Source of the DNA: Acanthochlamys bracteata
Taxonomy: Eukaryota > Streptophyta > Magnoliopsida > Pandanales > Velloziaceae
Assembly (NCBI GenBank): GCA_019914995.1
Contig: CM034129.1
Coordinates: 4,291,725-4,355,724 of the forward strand
Direction of reading: 5' to 3'
Length of the DNA stretch: 64,000 nt
Position 1 is the first letter of the stretch. Every line of letters starts with the position of its first letter. A model generated the notes under the pieces. That model searched no databases. It was not told where the DNA came from and was given only the letters and a program-made list of their open reading frames with translations. Of the stretch, positions 26,678 to 38,969 are shown piece after piece. The translations under genes and the position numbers were made by a program.

Positions 26678-28289
26678 ATGCTGTGTGAGGGTGCTGATCA
26701 GGACATGCCAGGATTGAGTCATACGTCTAGTGCGTGGCCACAGGTTCATTCCATTTTATTCTTCCGCTATTTGTTTAATCTCTATACGTACAATGCATCG
26801 CTGTTTTGATCCATAGCGAGTATATAATTAACTAATAAAGAGAGAGATATATATTATATATATATGATTGAGAGAGAGAGCGTAAGCACGCAGGAACGAG
26901 TACTGGTAGTCCACACGTTCCGTCCACGGCCTTGGCATTGTATCACAATCAGGTCAATTATACTGCACGCTTGTTTTGTTGCCTAGCTCTTGTCACCGAA
27001 CCTTCTGTCTCTGTCCCCTTCTTCCGTTCTTCTTCTTCTTCAGTTCTTCTAATTTCATCTTTCACGCCTTCACCCTTGATCCATATCTACTTAGAATTGT
27101 ATCTCTCTTTCCATTGTCTTCTAGTTTCCCAGATTCCAAAAAATTCAGTAGTTACTCATTTTTGGTATATTGTGTGCGCTAGCTAATGCAGATGATGGCC
27201 AGCGGCAGAGTCATAGTGCCTGCAGCTGCCCATAACCATGGCAGCAGCAGCAACAATAATGACGGCGGTGGTGGCCGTGCAGCTGGGCATAATAGAGTTA
27301 TAGATCATCAACAACAGAATAACCCCAACAACAACGGTGGGCAACAGCCAACAGCGCCTCTGCGGTGCCCGAGGTGCGATTCTACCAATACTAAGTTTTG
27401 CTACTACAACAATTACAGTCTCTCGCAGCCGAGACACTTCTGCAAGGCCTGTAAGCGATACTGGACTCGCGGCGGAACTCTTCGCAACGTCCCCGTTGGT
27501 GGCGGTTGCCGTAAGAACAAACGCGTAAAGAAGCCTTCGGCGGCAGCAACATCTAACAGTACCACTACCTCTGCTGATTCTGGTTCCCAGCCCTTGTCTG
27601 GGACTGGAATTCCATCGTTCTCCGCTGCTGCACAGCTCAACATCAATGGCGCTCGTTCAGCTGGCAACCTTAATAGTTTGTTTTATAACTTCACCGGTGC
27701 TGCCTCTTCGGATACAGGTCTTGGTTTGCTCAGCTTGCAGAACGGGATCTCTACGACAGCTTATGATCTCCAGCCGCAGCTGAACGCACTCGGTCTCGGT
27801 TTCGCTTCCAGTAATCAGCATCACGACAACAACGAAGATGAATACAATTCAAGCTTTGCAACATCTCAAGTCACTCAGCAACTACAGTCTTCTGCTTCAC
27901 TCTTGCATGACTACTCTCTCCTTGGGTCTTCTCTCTCGTCTGCAGCAGCGACTTCCATTCTGGTCTCAAGCGTTAAACACCCAAAGAGGATTGAAGATTT
28001 TCAATCTATGTTGCCCTATGAAGCCTTGCAGCAGGCATCAGACAGTGGCAACTTGGAAATGCTAAAGGAAATCAAGGTTGAGAATGAAGGCATCAACAAT
28101 GTGATGGGTAGTAATAGAGTCAACTGGCAATTGCCTTTCGTCGAAAATGGCGCCTACGAAACCATTGCTGCAACTGCAACTGTCCCAAGTGATGAATCAT
28201 CTTCTCCTTTCTACTGGAATACAGCAGCTGTCGGAGCTTGGCCGGTGGACTCCGCTAACTATGGTTCATCTCTTGCTCCTCTCATCTGA
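26678..28289 (+). CDS. Dof-type zinc-finger transcription factor
   Basis: Nuclear C2C2-Dof factor that binds AAAG motifs. Proposed exons are 26678-26743 (22 codons, [10 protein letters not shown]... ending WPQ) and 27192-28289, in phase 0; the intron starts gttcat and ends atgcag. This gives 387 residues. A start at the ATG at 27186 (MQMMASG) is possible if that intron is not real, but a short first exon ending in W-x-Q before an intron is usual for Dof genes. The Dof domain has [36 protein letters not shown] and GGCRKNKR, with CX2CX21CX2C complete. The N-terminus is rich in Asn, Gly and Gln; the tail ends near [16 protein letters not shown]. The subfamily was not assigned. Confidence 0.93.
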
Positions 28290-31200
28290 TCACGTCACAG
28301 CCCACCGCCATCTATTCTTTTATTTAGTTCGCTAAGCTAAATTACGTCATTACTGTTTCCCGTTTCTGTTTTCATTGATTTTCTTTGGTTAAGTTTTACT
28401 GGTTTCTTGGGGCTATCCTATGGGATACAAAGGTGAATGTAGATCGGAGAGATCATGTCGGTTGCAAACGTACGCTTCAGGAGCTAGCCTGCCGATCTTT
28501 TTTAAATCGTCGCTGTGGCGCCGAGAAGACGTTTGCTCTGAGAGGACCTCTCCGATCCATTCGGGTTAATGCTTTAGATTACCTCCTCGCCATCTTCAAC
28601 AATCAACTTTCAGTTCATGAACATTATCTTTTTGCATTGAAGAAGAACTCAAGAATCAAGAGGAGCTCATGTTAACCAAGTTAATCAATCGATCTGGTTC
28701 TGGTTTTAATTTAATCGTCCGTGTATATAGGCATTGTATGGTATAGTCTTGTTCTTGTAGACTACTTGTTGAACTCCTATAGTTCAAAGAAAAAAATTGT
28801 ATTTCCTTCCAAAGCTGTTGTTCTTTTGTTGCAATTGTAGTTAGGAACTAGTAAGCGTTTTCCTTTCACAACTTCTCTTTGGTTTGGGGATCTAATGTGA
28901 TATGAGTATATGTTTACTGGGACACTTGAAGGATTGGAAGATCACTTGCAATAATGTGGGTTTCTGTTCTAAGTAAATGTAAGTGATCATGTTTACTCTT
29001 TTTTTCTGTTACTAACTAAGCCTAGCTAGTTACTTTTCTTTCAGTATAGATGATATATTTTCTTCTATTACTTCTTTAATGGTTGAGGCAAATACATGAC
29101 AACAATAGACTGCCTTCAAAATGTATGATGGAATGCAGCTAATAAGCAGGTTCCAATTTTTTTCCCTTCTCTTGTTAGTATACCTAGTTAGTTTGAATCA
29201 ACCTTTATTGGGTTTATAGACAGGTTATGTATGCTGCATGTTTTATCTGCTCTACTCAATTGCTAGATCATAGTATTTGTATCAAATCACTTACAGTGCA
29301 GTAGTATTTTAGTTGTAAAGATAACCATTGATTGTCGTTGATCTATATCAAATGAATGCACTGACATATATGAACTTTTGTTCTTCTGTAGTTACTCTTT
29401 GCCAGTTCAGATCTACTTACCTTTAGTACCTAGAGCTTTGAGTTAGTACATGTTATGCATGTTTTCTGTACATAATTCTTACTTGCCAAAGTATTTGGCA
29501 GTAGAATTTCAGCTTTGCTGGTAATGTGCTTTAACCTGCTGAATAGAGAGGTGGGAGAATTAAAATTCTTCTTATTGGTGTGTGTTCTCTAGAGAAAACC
29601 ATGTAAGCTTATATTCCAGGAAATGATTGCCAGTGTTTTTTCAGTCACTATTCTACATGTTCAAGTAATCCTAGAGCTATTTTGCAAGTGGATGGTATAC
29701 ATTTGTGGCACATAACTAATACAAGCGTATTCCAGTGCTTAATTTATACAACCTAATCTTTATTCTCTGTAGTTTAGCATAAACTGTATTATGCTTATTT
29801 AGCTGAGTGTGATCAGTGTCTGAATAAGAACAGGTAACTTGCTAAAACGATACGAATGTTTCCTTTTGAATGTCTGTAGAAGTACATCAAGTTTTGTTAT
29901 CGACTTGTAATCGTTTTCTTCATGACATTTTACATCATTTTAAGTGGCATTTCTTAACAATTGCCGTTTTTCTTGTAGTGACTTAAAAAGTTTTCCGAGA
30001 AAACCTTTCACTTATTATCTCTTAAAAACATGAGTGCTTGGAGTGTTTTCTTAGCAGCAACTAGCAAGTAGTACAAAGTCATAAAACCAGCCTACCAAAG
30101 TAGGAATCTATGAAGGAGGACCATTTCTCATTCATTATTTTTCTGCTTTTACAAAGGCTGCTACTTCATGTATGCTCAAACTAGAACATTATAGTAACTT
30201 GATGGGAATCTCCATATGTAGGTCTTTATCGGTAAAGCCAGATCTAGCTTCAACATGAAGCTTGTCGAACATTAGAAACTCGTTCTCTCTTATTGAAGAA
30301 AATAGAAACCAGTTTTCCTCATTGATGTACACATTACTTCATCCCAGACCCTTAGGTCTACTAGACAAAGCTCAACTAATGTAGTGAACCTTCTACCTAG
30401 AAACTAGATGAATATTTTGCGAGAAAACCAACTGCGCAGACTGTATATATATAAAGTGGGGTATCATGATATAGAAGGAGAGTATTTAAACTGTAATGCT
30501 AGCTAATGCTCAACAACACGTAGCTTCAATCATGTTTTAGGATGAAATTAATTTGACGCAGCTTGCATTATAGAAGATAAGAGTTTCCTATTTGGTTTGG
30601 ATGATTCAAGAGAAACTATCACTCCAGGAAAAGAATTTTCTGCAATTCCAATCAAACCCAAACGAGACAAATCCAGAGACATGTTAGGCGAAGCATTCAG
30701 TTCCAGTTGGTCACGTTTAGGTTGCAGTTAACCCATGCTGTTTCTGCTATGAGTGGTAGATAGGTTTTGGATAGAACTCGCAACCAAGACCTATACAAAC
30801 AGCAACCCAGCTTGGTAAACAAGTAAGATGAGATAATTCAACATTGAGTACTGACAGACGTTATAAAATCTACTCAAGGGCTACGCTTTTGCAGCACTTT
30901 TCACCCAGGCACTGGCAAAAGACGACAAGAATAACAAGCATCACCCACGCCTTCTGCGTGCGTCTACTGCTATCGTTGTTCTCGTGAATCACTCGCCGAC
31001 CTCCCTTGGCCACATTTATTTCTCAAATGCAACCAGTTCCATTCCATTTCCTAAAATTAAAAAATAAGAGTTCACATCTTCCCTAATAGAGAGAGGAATT
31101 CGGAAGCAATGAAGATAAGATACAAAGATTTGCTCGTTTTTGTTATCTCGATTCATTACTGCTGTATCCTTATCAATATCTCTATATGCATGCCATGTTG

Positions 31201-31422
31201 AGTACTCCAGCCCAGGTTCATTGTGCATGCAGGTAGTGCTGTAGAACACACTTTCTTCGCGGCTGCATGCCAGAGAAACACCTGGTGTCCACAATCCTCT
31301 TATCCGACGAAAATCCTTCATGCAAATCATGAATTCCAGTAGCTGTCAGTTTTTCTATAAATCTCTCTTTCCATTTGTACAACCTTTCTACGTATTACTG
31401 TGCTTTCAGATAAAGAAGAAAA
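28290..31422. other. Spacer between the two Dof genes
   Basis: The first few hundred bases are the 3' UTR of the first Dof gene. The open frame at 28385-28675 lies within it and has no recognisable content. No gene, RNA gene or clear repeat was identified in the rest. A pyrimidine-rich stretch ending gctttcag at 31410 could be a splice acceptor for an upstream leader exon of the second Dof gene. Confidence 0.55.
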
Positions 31423-32172
31423 ATGCATCAGGGAGAGGCCATGGAGTTGGGTGAGGTGGTGCAGGTGGCAGAAGAACCACAGCAGCTGGGAATGAAGCGG
31501 GCAAAGAGACATGATGAACCACCACTACAGTGCCCCCGCTGTAGCTCAACTAACACAAAGTTCTGCTACTACAATAACTACAGCCTCTTGCAGCCTCGGC
31601 ACTTCTGCAAAACCTGCAAACGTTACTGGACTCATGGTGGAACTCTCCGTAACATCCGTCCTCATGGAGGCAGCAGCAGTTCCAGAAACAAACATGTTTA
31701 CCGCAGCAACTGGAACTCAACAGCAGACCTCCCTACACGGTTGGTGACACAACCAACACCTTACTACTGCTTGGCAGCTGCTCAATTGTGGCCTAACCTC
31801 CTCAAAACCAATTTGCAGAGCCCCATTCTGGCTTCAACTATTAGCAACAAGTATTTGTTGCAAAACCAACTGATGGCAAGACTGCCAAACAATCCAGCCG
31901 CAATAGAACTGCCGATGCAAGTACCAAGTGCTTTTCACAACCATGGAAATTGGCAGCTGTTAAAAACACCAGTGCACCGGCAACTACTGAACACCAGAAC
32001 TTGTGCTACTTCTCCCATGCAAAAAACAGAAATGGCCATCAATAGTACCGTAATCTGTACTGATGCTGCTGTTGAAAATTATGTTGCCAATGGCTCCTAC
32101 AGCTTAGAACAGCAGCTGCCAGTCTTCTACAGCCTTCCTGCTCCACCATCAACTTATTCCAAGTTCAACTAG
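31423..32172 (+). CDS. Divergent Dof-type zinc-finger protein
   Basis: An intact 249-residue frame, about 3.1 kb downstream of the first Dof gene on the same strand, so probably a tandem paralog. The zinc ligands are complete (CPRC...CKTC with 21 residues between), and [17 protein letters not shown] and [12 protein letters not shown] are Dof-like. After that the usual [12 protein letters not shown] is replaced by [13 protein letters not shown], losing the glycine run, the trailing Cys and much of the basic charge; His also follows YWT where Lys, Arg or Ala is usual. These positions sit in the DNA-contacting part of the domain. The tail is Gln/Asn/Pro-rich with no known motif. A short leader exon upstream is possible. 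It could be a diverged regulator or on the way to losing DNA binding. Confidence 0.85.
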   Translation: MHQGEAMELGEVVQVAEEPQQLGMKRAKRHDEPPLQCPRCSSTNTKFCYYNNYSLLQPRHFCKTCKRYWTHGGTLRNIRPHGGSSSSRNKHVYRSNWNSTADLPTRLVTQPTPYYCLAAAQLWPNLLKTNLQSPILASTISNKYLLQNQLMARLPNNPAAIELPMQVPSAFHNHGNWQLLKTPVHRQLLNTRTCATSPMQKTEMAINSTVICTDAAVENYVANGSYSLEQQLPVFYSLPAPPSTYSKFN

Positions 32173-34945
32173 TACACATGCAACCTAGGAAATTTATTTT
32201 CATTCGGTACTCTCATTTGTTTTCCTTTGTTGTATTTTCAATAACTCATGCAAGATCGAGCTTGTACTTTCAGATGATTAAGATACTCACTTCTTGTTGA
32301 TGAATGAGGACTTATAATTCATGATTTTAGCAAATAATAGAATCAGCATGCAGGTAAAGTTGCATGATGATCGAATCACACTTACATAGAATCCGAATAT
32401 GTATGATAAAGGAAGAAACAATATGTTATTATAGGCAAGACAGATTGGGTTCCTACTCAAGTATTTGGCATTCCTTATTGAGATTCTCAATTAATACATT
32501 CATCTAAGATTTACAATAACTTGAAGACTACATTGCGAACTAGTTATAAACACTACTAGGTTTTGAAAAATCCTTAATATATATACAAACAAATCAACCA
32601 AAACTTACCTACTTGTGAAAGCCAAGAATATGAGACGCTTGAGAGATTAGCATCAAAGTTTTAGGCTGAACATAAGTACCGCTGCTTTACTAGCAAGTCT
32701 CTCAACTCACTTAAGCATTGTGGTTTTTGGGGCATATAACTCTCAAAGGATTTGCGCAGATACCCAGGCAGCACCACATCATTCTCACACGAAAGGTTGT
32801 TTAGCAAGGAAGAGAAGAGGTGGTCCCCCAAATGCTTCCAACATGTTCAAGATCTCTATCGTGTATAGATGCATAGAATTTCCTCCATGACCTTTTGCTT
32901 CAGCAGGTAGAAGTTGATAGCATATGAACTTTGCTAGTCATTGAAGATAATGAAAAAGTTTCAAAATCCAAGTTTGCATCTTCAAAGACATCCAATAAAT
33001 CATGCAAGAAAAGCTAGAGGTCTAAAAAAATAGTTTGCTATCTGTAGTGTTCCATGACTTGAGAACTCACAAACTAATATCCTCCAGTCAGAATATATGT
33101 GAACACTTGCAAGCAAATCCAAAGCTTTGTCTCTAGCAGCGTACAATCCCATGATCAGCAATTTTCTTTTGAACAAATATCTTTTTGAGAATTCCTCTAT
33201 CAACATACCTCAACTCCAGAATGTGCTTATCAAGTTGAAACTCCCAAGAGAATGGAAGGTCTTGAATCTGCAGCAAAAATCTAGAGTATTAAGAAAGAGG
33301 ATGACGTTACCATAAAGACAGTAATGATTATCAACATAAAACCATTAGAACTGTTATCAACAAATGCCTTGAATAATTGAGTAAATATCCCACTACCTGT
33401 GCATCCTTCTTACATAATACTTCTAACACCTTTCAGCAAAAAGATATTGAACTCATCGACACAGTTCAACTTGACTACAGGGGAGTTTATATAAGTAGGA
33501 AACAAAGGCAATATCTTAGATTAGTAACAAGACAGTTGATAAATAGTATTCAGCTATGTGGTTCTCAGCACACTTCTACTATCATATGCAGTTTGCAAAC
33601 TATGCAGAAGAACAGAAACTGAAATATTTCTACCTAACTTGATGATCAGGTTCCTTGAAAATTTCTTCAGTGAAGCTAAAGGCACTTTTCCAAGGTATGC
33701 TTAAGCAATCCTGTGAAAACCCCAGACAAGACTAATATGATTATATGAGAAGGCTATTTCAGCAATTGATAAATAGTACTTCAGCTAATGTGGTTCTTCT
33801 CAGCACACTTCTACTGGCATATGAAGTTTACAAGCTATGCAGAGGAACAGAAACTGAAATATATGTACCTAACTTGATGATCTGATTCCTAGAAAATTCC
33901 TTCTTCAGTGAAGCTAAGACACTTCTCCGCGGTATGCTTTAACGATCCTGTGAAACCCTCCACAAGTTTAATATGATTATATGAGAAGGTTATTTCAACT
34001 GTTACAGAGCCACAAAATGAAGTATGCGCTGACTCACATTGTACTTCCTTATCTCCATGTCTATGCTTTGCAACAAACTATTCATGGTGGGACAGCACCA
34101 TGGGTATGGGTTACAACCTCTTTCCTGCTCCGGCACTAATAAAGCATCGACTTGCATATAAACATATAAAGCATGCGGACAATTTAATCAGCAGAATATC
34201 TATAAGGAAGCAGAACAAACTGAACTTTGAAAATTAGCTGGAAATAGCATAAATTAGAACAGAATTTGTTTCTCCCATTATTGCTTATATAAGGAACCTA
34301 ATTAACTTGCAAAAGATATGGAAAAGCTCCATAAAACTTTGGTTTGGCTATTAATCAATAATCACCTCTAAATAAAGTCATAGCTCAACTGATGATATAG
34401 ACAAAAGTCTAACAGCCTGTTTGGTAGAATCGTTAAGAATTAGTATTCCAAAGCATAAGCTAGAATCAACAAGCTCAAAGTCTCCTAGTTTTGAGCATCT
34501 AATGTTTTTTATCTTCTTAACAGCTAGAAGCTATAGTAGAAACGTTATCAAACAATTTATTTCAGTTTTGAAAAAAGAGAGAAGCAGCATGTGGCAATGT
34601 AACAAAACATCTATGTATCTTCTACAAGATGCATGAAGCCAAAATTTTATTCTAAAAATTATACCAAAAAACACTATATATAATATAAACAGCTCTTATG
34701 GAGTTCACAATGCAACCAGTTCTTGTTATTGAAACTTCAACTCACAAATTCCTGACAGTCATATTATTCAGAATAGATGTATTCTGCCTTCTCGGAACAA
34801 GTTTCTGTATCACTGCTCAGCTCAGATCAACAGCCTATCAAGCAGCTTAGTATATCTAGTCACCATAAGATCAAAGGCCTCAGTATTTCAAAGAAAAATT
34901 CTTCCTTCATGTGCAGCAGATCAATTTACTTGACCTATTCTGAAC
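32173..34945. other. Spacer with possible minus-strand exon remnants
   Basis: No gene is certain. On the minus strand some pieces look exon-like. 32840-32661 reads as a 59-codon frame ending in a stop (contains VVLPGYLRKSFESYMPQKP). About 33243-33190 follows a good acceptor (IQDLPFSWEFQLDKHILEL). I recognise neither and could not join them. They could belong to the same old gene as the BUB1/MAD3-like exons at 34946-35544. The 33537-33998 tandem duplication lies here. Confidence 0.35.
33537..33998. repeat. ~230-bp tandem duplication
   Basis: A unit beginning ttgataaatagtattcagct at 33537 is repeated from 33766 and runs to about 33998. Both copies contain ctcagcacacttctact, cagaaactgaaatat, ctaacttgatgatc and taatatgattatatgagaag, with small indels and substitutions. 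Older than the other tandem duplications here. Confidence 0.9.
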
Positions 34946-35544
34946 CTTGAAATTCCCAGCTTGTAAAGAATGTTAATTTCCACCAGTTCGAAAATTGCAT
35001 AAGCCTCATAGAGTAGTGAGCAAACATGGAAAATACATTCACCTCCAGCATCCTGAAAATCCTCTGGTAGTCCTGAATCACATCTCCCTTATATAGTTAT
35101 ATCAACTAAACCAACACCAATTTGTAAGATGTATAAAAAAGTAACAGGGTCTGTTAGAAGCGAGTAATGAAGTACTGAACTAAGCTTTGCAGCGTAGGAA
35201 AGTAAATCTAATAATCGCATGCTCGAAAGACATGGTTCAAACTTCTAACAAGGACTCCATCATCGATGAATTCAAATAGCTCACAGGTATGAGTTTATCA
35301 ACATGATATTACCGAGCCAATAATTGTGTAAACATTAATCCAGTGCATGACTCCTACACCCATGCGAGAAGTATTAGTCATTGAAAGAGAGCTTCCCAAT
35401 ATCTCATACAAACCTACTCAATCTTCTCCACATACCAACACGAAACAGAAAGAATTCGGTAACTCTTACATAAATGATCCAGAACTTCAGGAAGCGCACA
35501 TCAGTTCGGTACCGTTCATCATCAGAAAACTTCTTGATGCAGTC
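34946..35544 (-). pseudogene. BUB1/MAD3-homology fragment (spindle checkpoint), frameshifted
   Basis: Exon 35544-35470 (25 codons, phase 0, acceptor tttag, donor gtaag) reads DCIKKFSDDERYRTDVRFLK, then FWIIY. This matches the Mad3/BUB1 N-terminal TPR-like region, which has C(I/V)(K/R)xFxxxERYxxDxRYLKxW. A second exon, about 35087-34946, starts GDVIQDYQRIFRMLEVN and later, in another frame, reads CSLLYEAYAIFE and YKLGISR, again in family order. At 142 nt it is one base short of keeping frame. Using an acceptor at 35052 instead would give an in-frame 107-nt exon without the first part. I could not find the start, the exon before 35544 or the downstream part. Homology is fairly secure; whether it is a dead fragment or a divergent gene is open. 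Confidence 0.6.
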
Positions 35545-36352
35545 CTAAATCTGCGTTTTCCAAGTTCTGCCGGTTGCTTCTGGATCACGCTTGAAATCTT
35601 CAACGAAGCTTCAATTGCTCTGGAAAAAAAAAAACAAACAAACATTAACGAAGCCAACATTTACTTCCGCAACGTTTACGCTTAAGAAACTAAAATTGAC
35701 TAAAAATATAAGATTGTTGCTCAGTTAACCTGAAACAGAAAAACGTTACTAGCTATAGATGAACTAGCATAAATTACTCGAGCAACATTTTAAGAGAAAG
35801 AGTGAGAAGAGAATTACCAACTTTTCTTCGTGGAGGCCAACATATAGCAGTCCCCTTGGGTTTGAATTTTGTTTTGCAGAGAGAAAGGGAGTGGGGAAAT
35901 TTTCGTTCATTTTTGACTCGCTTGATTCGGACGAGTGAAAGTTGCCAGTGCTTGCTTCTTCGTAATTGGGTTGGGCCTTGGAAGGGCCCAATGTATTGTG
36001 TTTGCCTCTTGTTTAATTCAGCTTTTTGAAGGATATCCAACATTCTTTATGGACGCGCAATTCTCATGCTGATAAACAAGAGAATCAAAATGTTTATTGC
36101 TACCAGAACTGGAAGGCTACTAGTAGAGCCTGTATTACACTATCACAAATGTCCAGAAAAATATATGGTTCATGTAAGCAAGGAAGAGACCTTAATCCTT
36201 CATATTGTCAAAGCTCTGGGCTAATACTGTTTGATAAGAATGAAAAAGTTACGAAAACTTTTTAAATTGCAACATTCTAGAAAAGAATACAACCAAGGGG
36301 AAAACTTGAGATTTTAACAAAGTTGCCTTTACTTTTATAATCATTTGAGCCA
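35545..36352. other. Spacer left of the uS5c gene
   Basis: Holds possible 5' sequence of the BUB1/MAD3-like remnant: a minus-strand frame with an ATG at about 35910 running to a gtaatt donor near 35818. It matches nothing known to me. The part next to 36353 is the uS5c 3' UTR. Confidence 0.4.
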
Positions 36353-38969
36353 TCACTTCCATAGTTCTTCCATTGGGATTCCCCGTTCACGAGCAACATC
36401 ACGGAACTGCCGCATCTTTTGAACTGCAACTACGGTAGCTCTTGCATTGTTAAGTGCATTGTCACTTCCTAGTTGCTTCCCTAGAGCATTCTCTACACCG
36501 GCCATTTCCAAAACAATCCTAACTGCTCCACCAGCAATGACACCAGTACCAGGTGAAGCAGGCCTCAGCATAACTTTCGCCGCTCCAAAATCTCCATCAG
36601 CTCTGTTTCAAGAAGACATAGTATAGCTCAAAACCTAAGTAACAAGATTCATCATCGTGAAGCTAAACAACAAGAGATACTTCCACAACTCCAGCATAGT
36701 AATTAACTCAATACATTGGGAAATCTGGATACACCATTTATCAGACTTGCAAGAGCTTCCTTTTGAATTAGACAAGTTTGAGCCTACATAACCACAAATC
36801 TATATGGTCACTGAAGATATGTCAACAAATACAGTCCTCATAACACAACAAACTTTTAGGCTAACATCCTTATAAGAATTTATGCACTATGCACGAAAAG
36901 AGTCGCCATAATATCATGACTTGGTTCACTTGGGGAGAATCTATCCTACCGACAACTATACTGTATACAAGGAAAGATCATAAGTTCTGGATTTCTGGGT
37001 TGTTGAGAATAGACAGCTTTTTCTTATCACACATGGATTTTGTGATGAACCTCTCCTTCATATGTCACTTTGGGCATAACAATCAGGAAAGAAAGTGGAG
37101 GTCCAGCTATGTTTTTCAACAGATAGTATGTAAATTTTTGTCATAGAATCTTAAGCACAGACCCATTTTAAGCACAGACCCACAATTGAGCTCTAGCCGT
37201 TATGCAGATCATTACCTACAAATTAAGTAAAACAAGTACATGCAGGGTCAATTGTTTTATCAGATTTTTATGTAAATATAATGCTTTTTGGCTTTTTATT
37301 TCACAATATTACAAACCATACAACAGTCAGGCACTGATAAATAATTCTTTTCCAGTTCAACATTCTTGCACAGTTCTCCATTTCCTCCATCTAACTTTGA
37401 CTTCATTGTCACCCTCTTAATTAACATCATTATATGTTGCACAGTTAAAACAACTTTCAGAGAAAGAGTGCATTATGATTTCATGCAGGAAGCTCTAGTA
37501 TTTACTAAAGCAGAAGTCCACACGAGGGCATATCCCTCTAACTATGTTGAAAAGCAATGACATAAAACATATCTATCACGTCCCATTTGATTTCTAACCT
37601 GATGATTGACACAAAACTCTGATAGTCCTACAACAAAGAAGTGACTATTATCTAGTTACTATTAGGTTGAATACGATTTGGCACACAAAATTTCCATCCT
37701 TGCATTTGCTATAACTTTTTGCATATTGAATACAGTACAACTGTACCAATTTGTCAAAATATTTTGATATAGATCTAAACATCACTATGCAAATGGAACC
37801 ACTTTACGCCTGTATCATTCCTATTTGATACGAGAAAGCCAGAAAGTGTGGAACGAAGTTCAACACCACTAAGCATCTGCTTCCTATGTACTTAATATAG
37901 ATCGATGATGTACTCCTACATTCAACACCACTAAACATCTTCTTCCTATGTACTTAATATAGATCTATGATGTACTCCTATAGGAACTCTTTTAAATTAA
38001 TTGAGTACTCCATTGATTCTTACTCTTCCCAGCACAATTCTTGAAAGTAAATCACTCACCCTCATCCATCATAGGAGATATAATAACTTCATCCTTTAGG
38101 TAACCCATCTGCTGCTCTATATGTGAATCAACACTACAAATAACAATTTCACACACATCTCAAATCCAAACTAGATACATCCACTTTCCTCCCCTTACTA
38201 AATCTTCTTACCTAATGTAGACATTTCAACGAACACTTGGCATGCAAATTATAAGAAACGAAATATGATCGCTTCCGCAAATTTACCTGTGCGGAAAAGT
38301 GGAGTACTTAGTCATCGGAACAGTGATAATATTCCTTCTAGCATTAGTAGCGGACTTAACGATCGCATCGACAACTTCCTTAGCCTTGCCGACACCAACA
38401 CCAACCTGCCCCTTCTTATCCCCAACAACAACGATCGCTCTAAACGAGAGCTTCTTCCCTCCCTTAACAACTTTCGTCACCCTTCTAACCTGCACAACCC
38501 TTTCTTCAAAACCATCGTTCAGTTTCTCTCGCTTCCGCCGACCAAGAAGCCCACTGTCTTTCTTCACCTTAGAATCCATCACATAAATATCACTCCCTAA
38601 AACACTCTCTCCACTATAAGCCGTTCCATAAATCTCTTCATAAGCAGCAGCAATCTCTTCATCAGTCTCCGGTGGAAGTTCATCGAACGCCGGGGGAGGA
38701 ACGTAACCTTCCGGCGGTGCCGGCGGATCGAAAGGAATCTCATCGTTCGGGTTCACGTTATCGAAGAAAGATGTATCGATGTCTTCGCCACCGTTATTAG
38801 CAGAAGAAGCTGCTGCTGTGACAGGGAGTGGTGTTAGTTTGAGTTTGGGCTTTGTTGAGAGAATGGTAAGGAGATTGGGTTTCGGTTTGAAGAGTTTTGG
38901 TTTGGAGAGAGAAAGAGAAGAGAAGGAAGATAGAGTGGAGATTGCTGCTGCTGCTGAACATGAAGCCAT
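36353..38969 (-). CDS. RPS5: Plastid 30S ribosomal protein uS5c
   Basis: Small-subunit ribosomal protein at the mRNA entry and decoding-fidelity region of the chloroplast ribosome. Two exons, 38969-38287 and 36602-36353, joined in frame (AG|A), give about 310 residues; Arabidopsis plastid S5 has 303. A Ser/Lys/Leu-rich transit peptide occupies about residues 1-50, followed by an acidic, Pro-rich linker. The S5 N-terminal RNA-binding domain is [19 protein letters not shown], then [20 protein letters not shown]. The S5 C-terminal fold in exon 2 contains [20 protein letters not shown] and [12 protein letters not shown], ending MEELWK. The intron is 1.7 kb and contains a 62-bp tandem duplication. 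No breaks. Confidence 0.95.
37859..37982. repeat. 62-bp tandem duplication in the uS5c intron
   Basis: Two copies (37859-37920 and 37921-37982) of a unit beginning ttcaacaccacta and containing ttcctatgtacttaatatag, with a few substitutions between them. Confidence 0.92.

Noticed and set aside
27183-27667. Minus-strand and alternate-frame open frames over the first Dof gene
   Set aside because: Shadows of the Dof reading frame; the CX2C zinc finger fixes the true frame.
28385-28675. 96-codon plus-strand open frame after the first Dof gene
   Set aside because: Lies in the expected 3' UTR and shows no domain.
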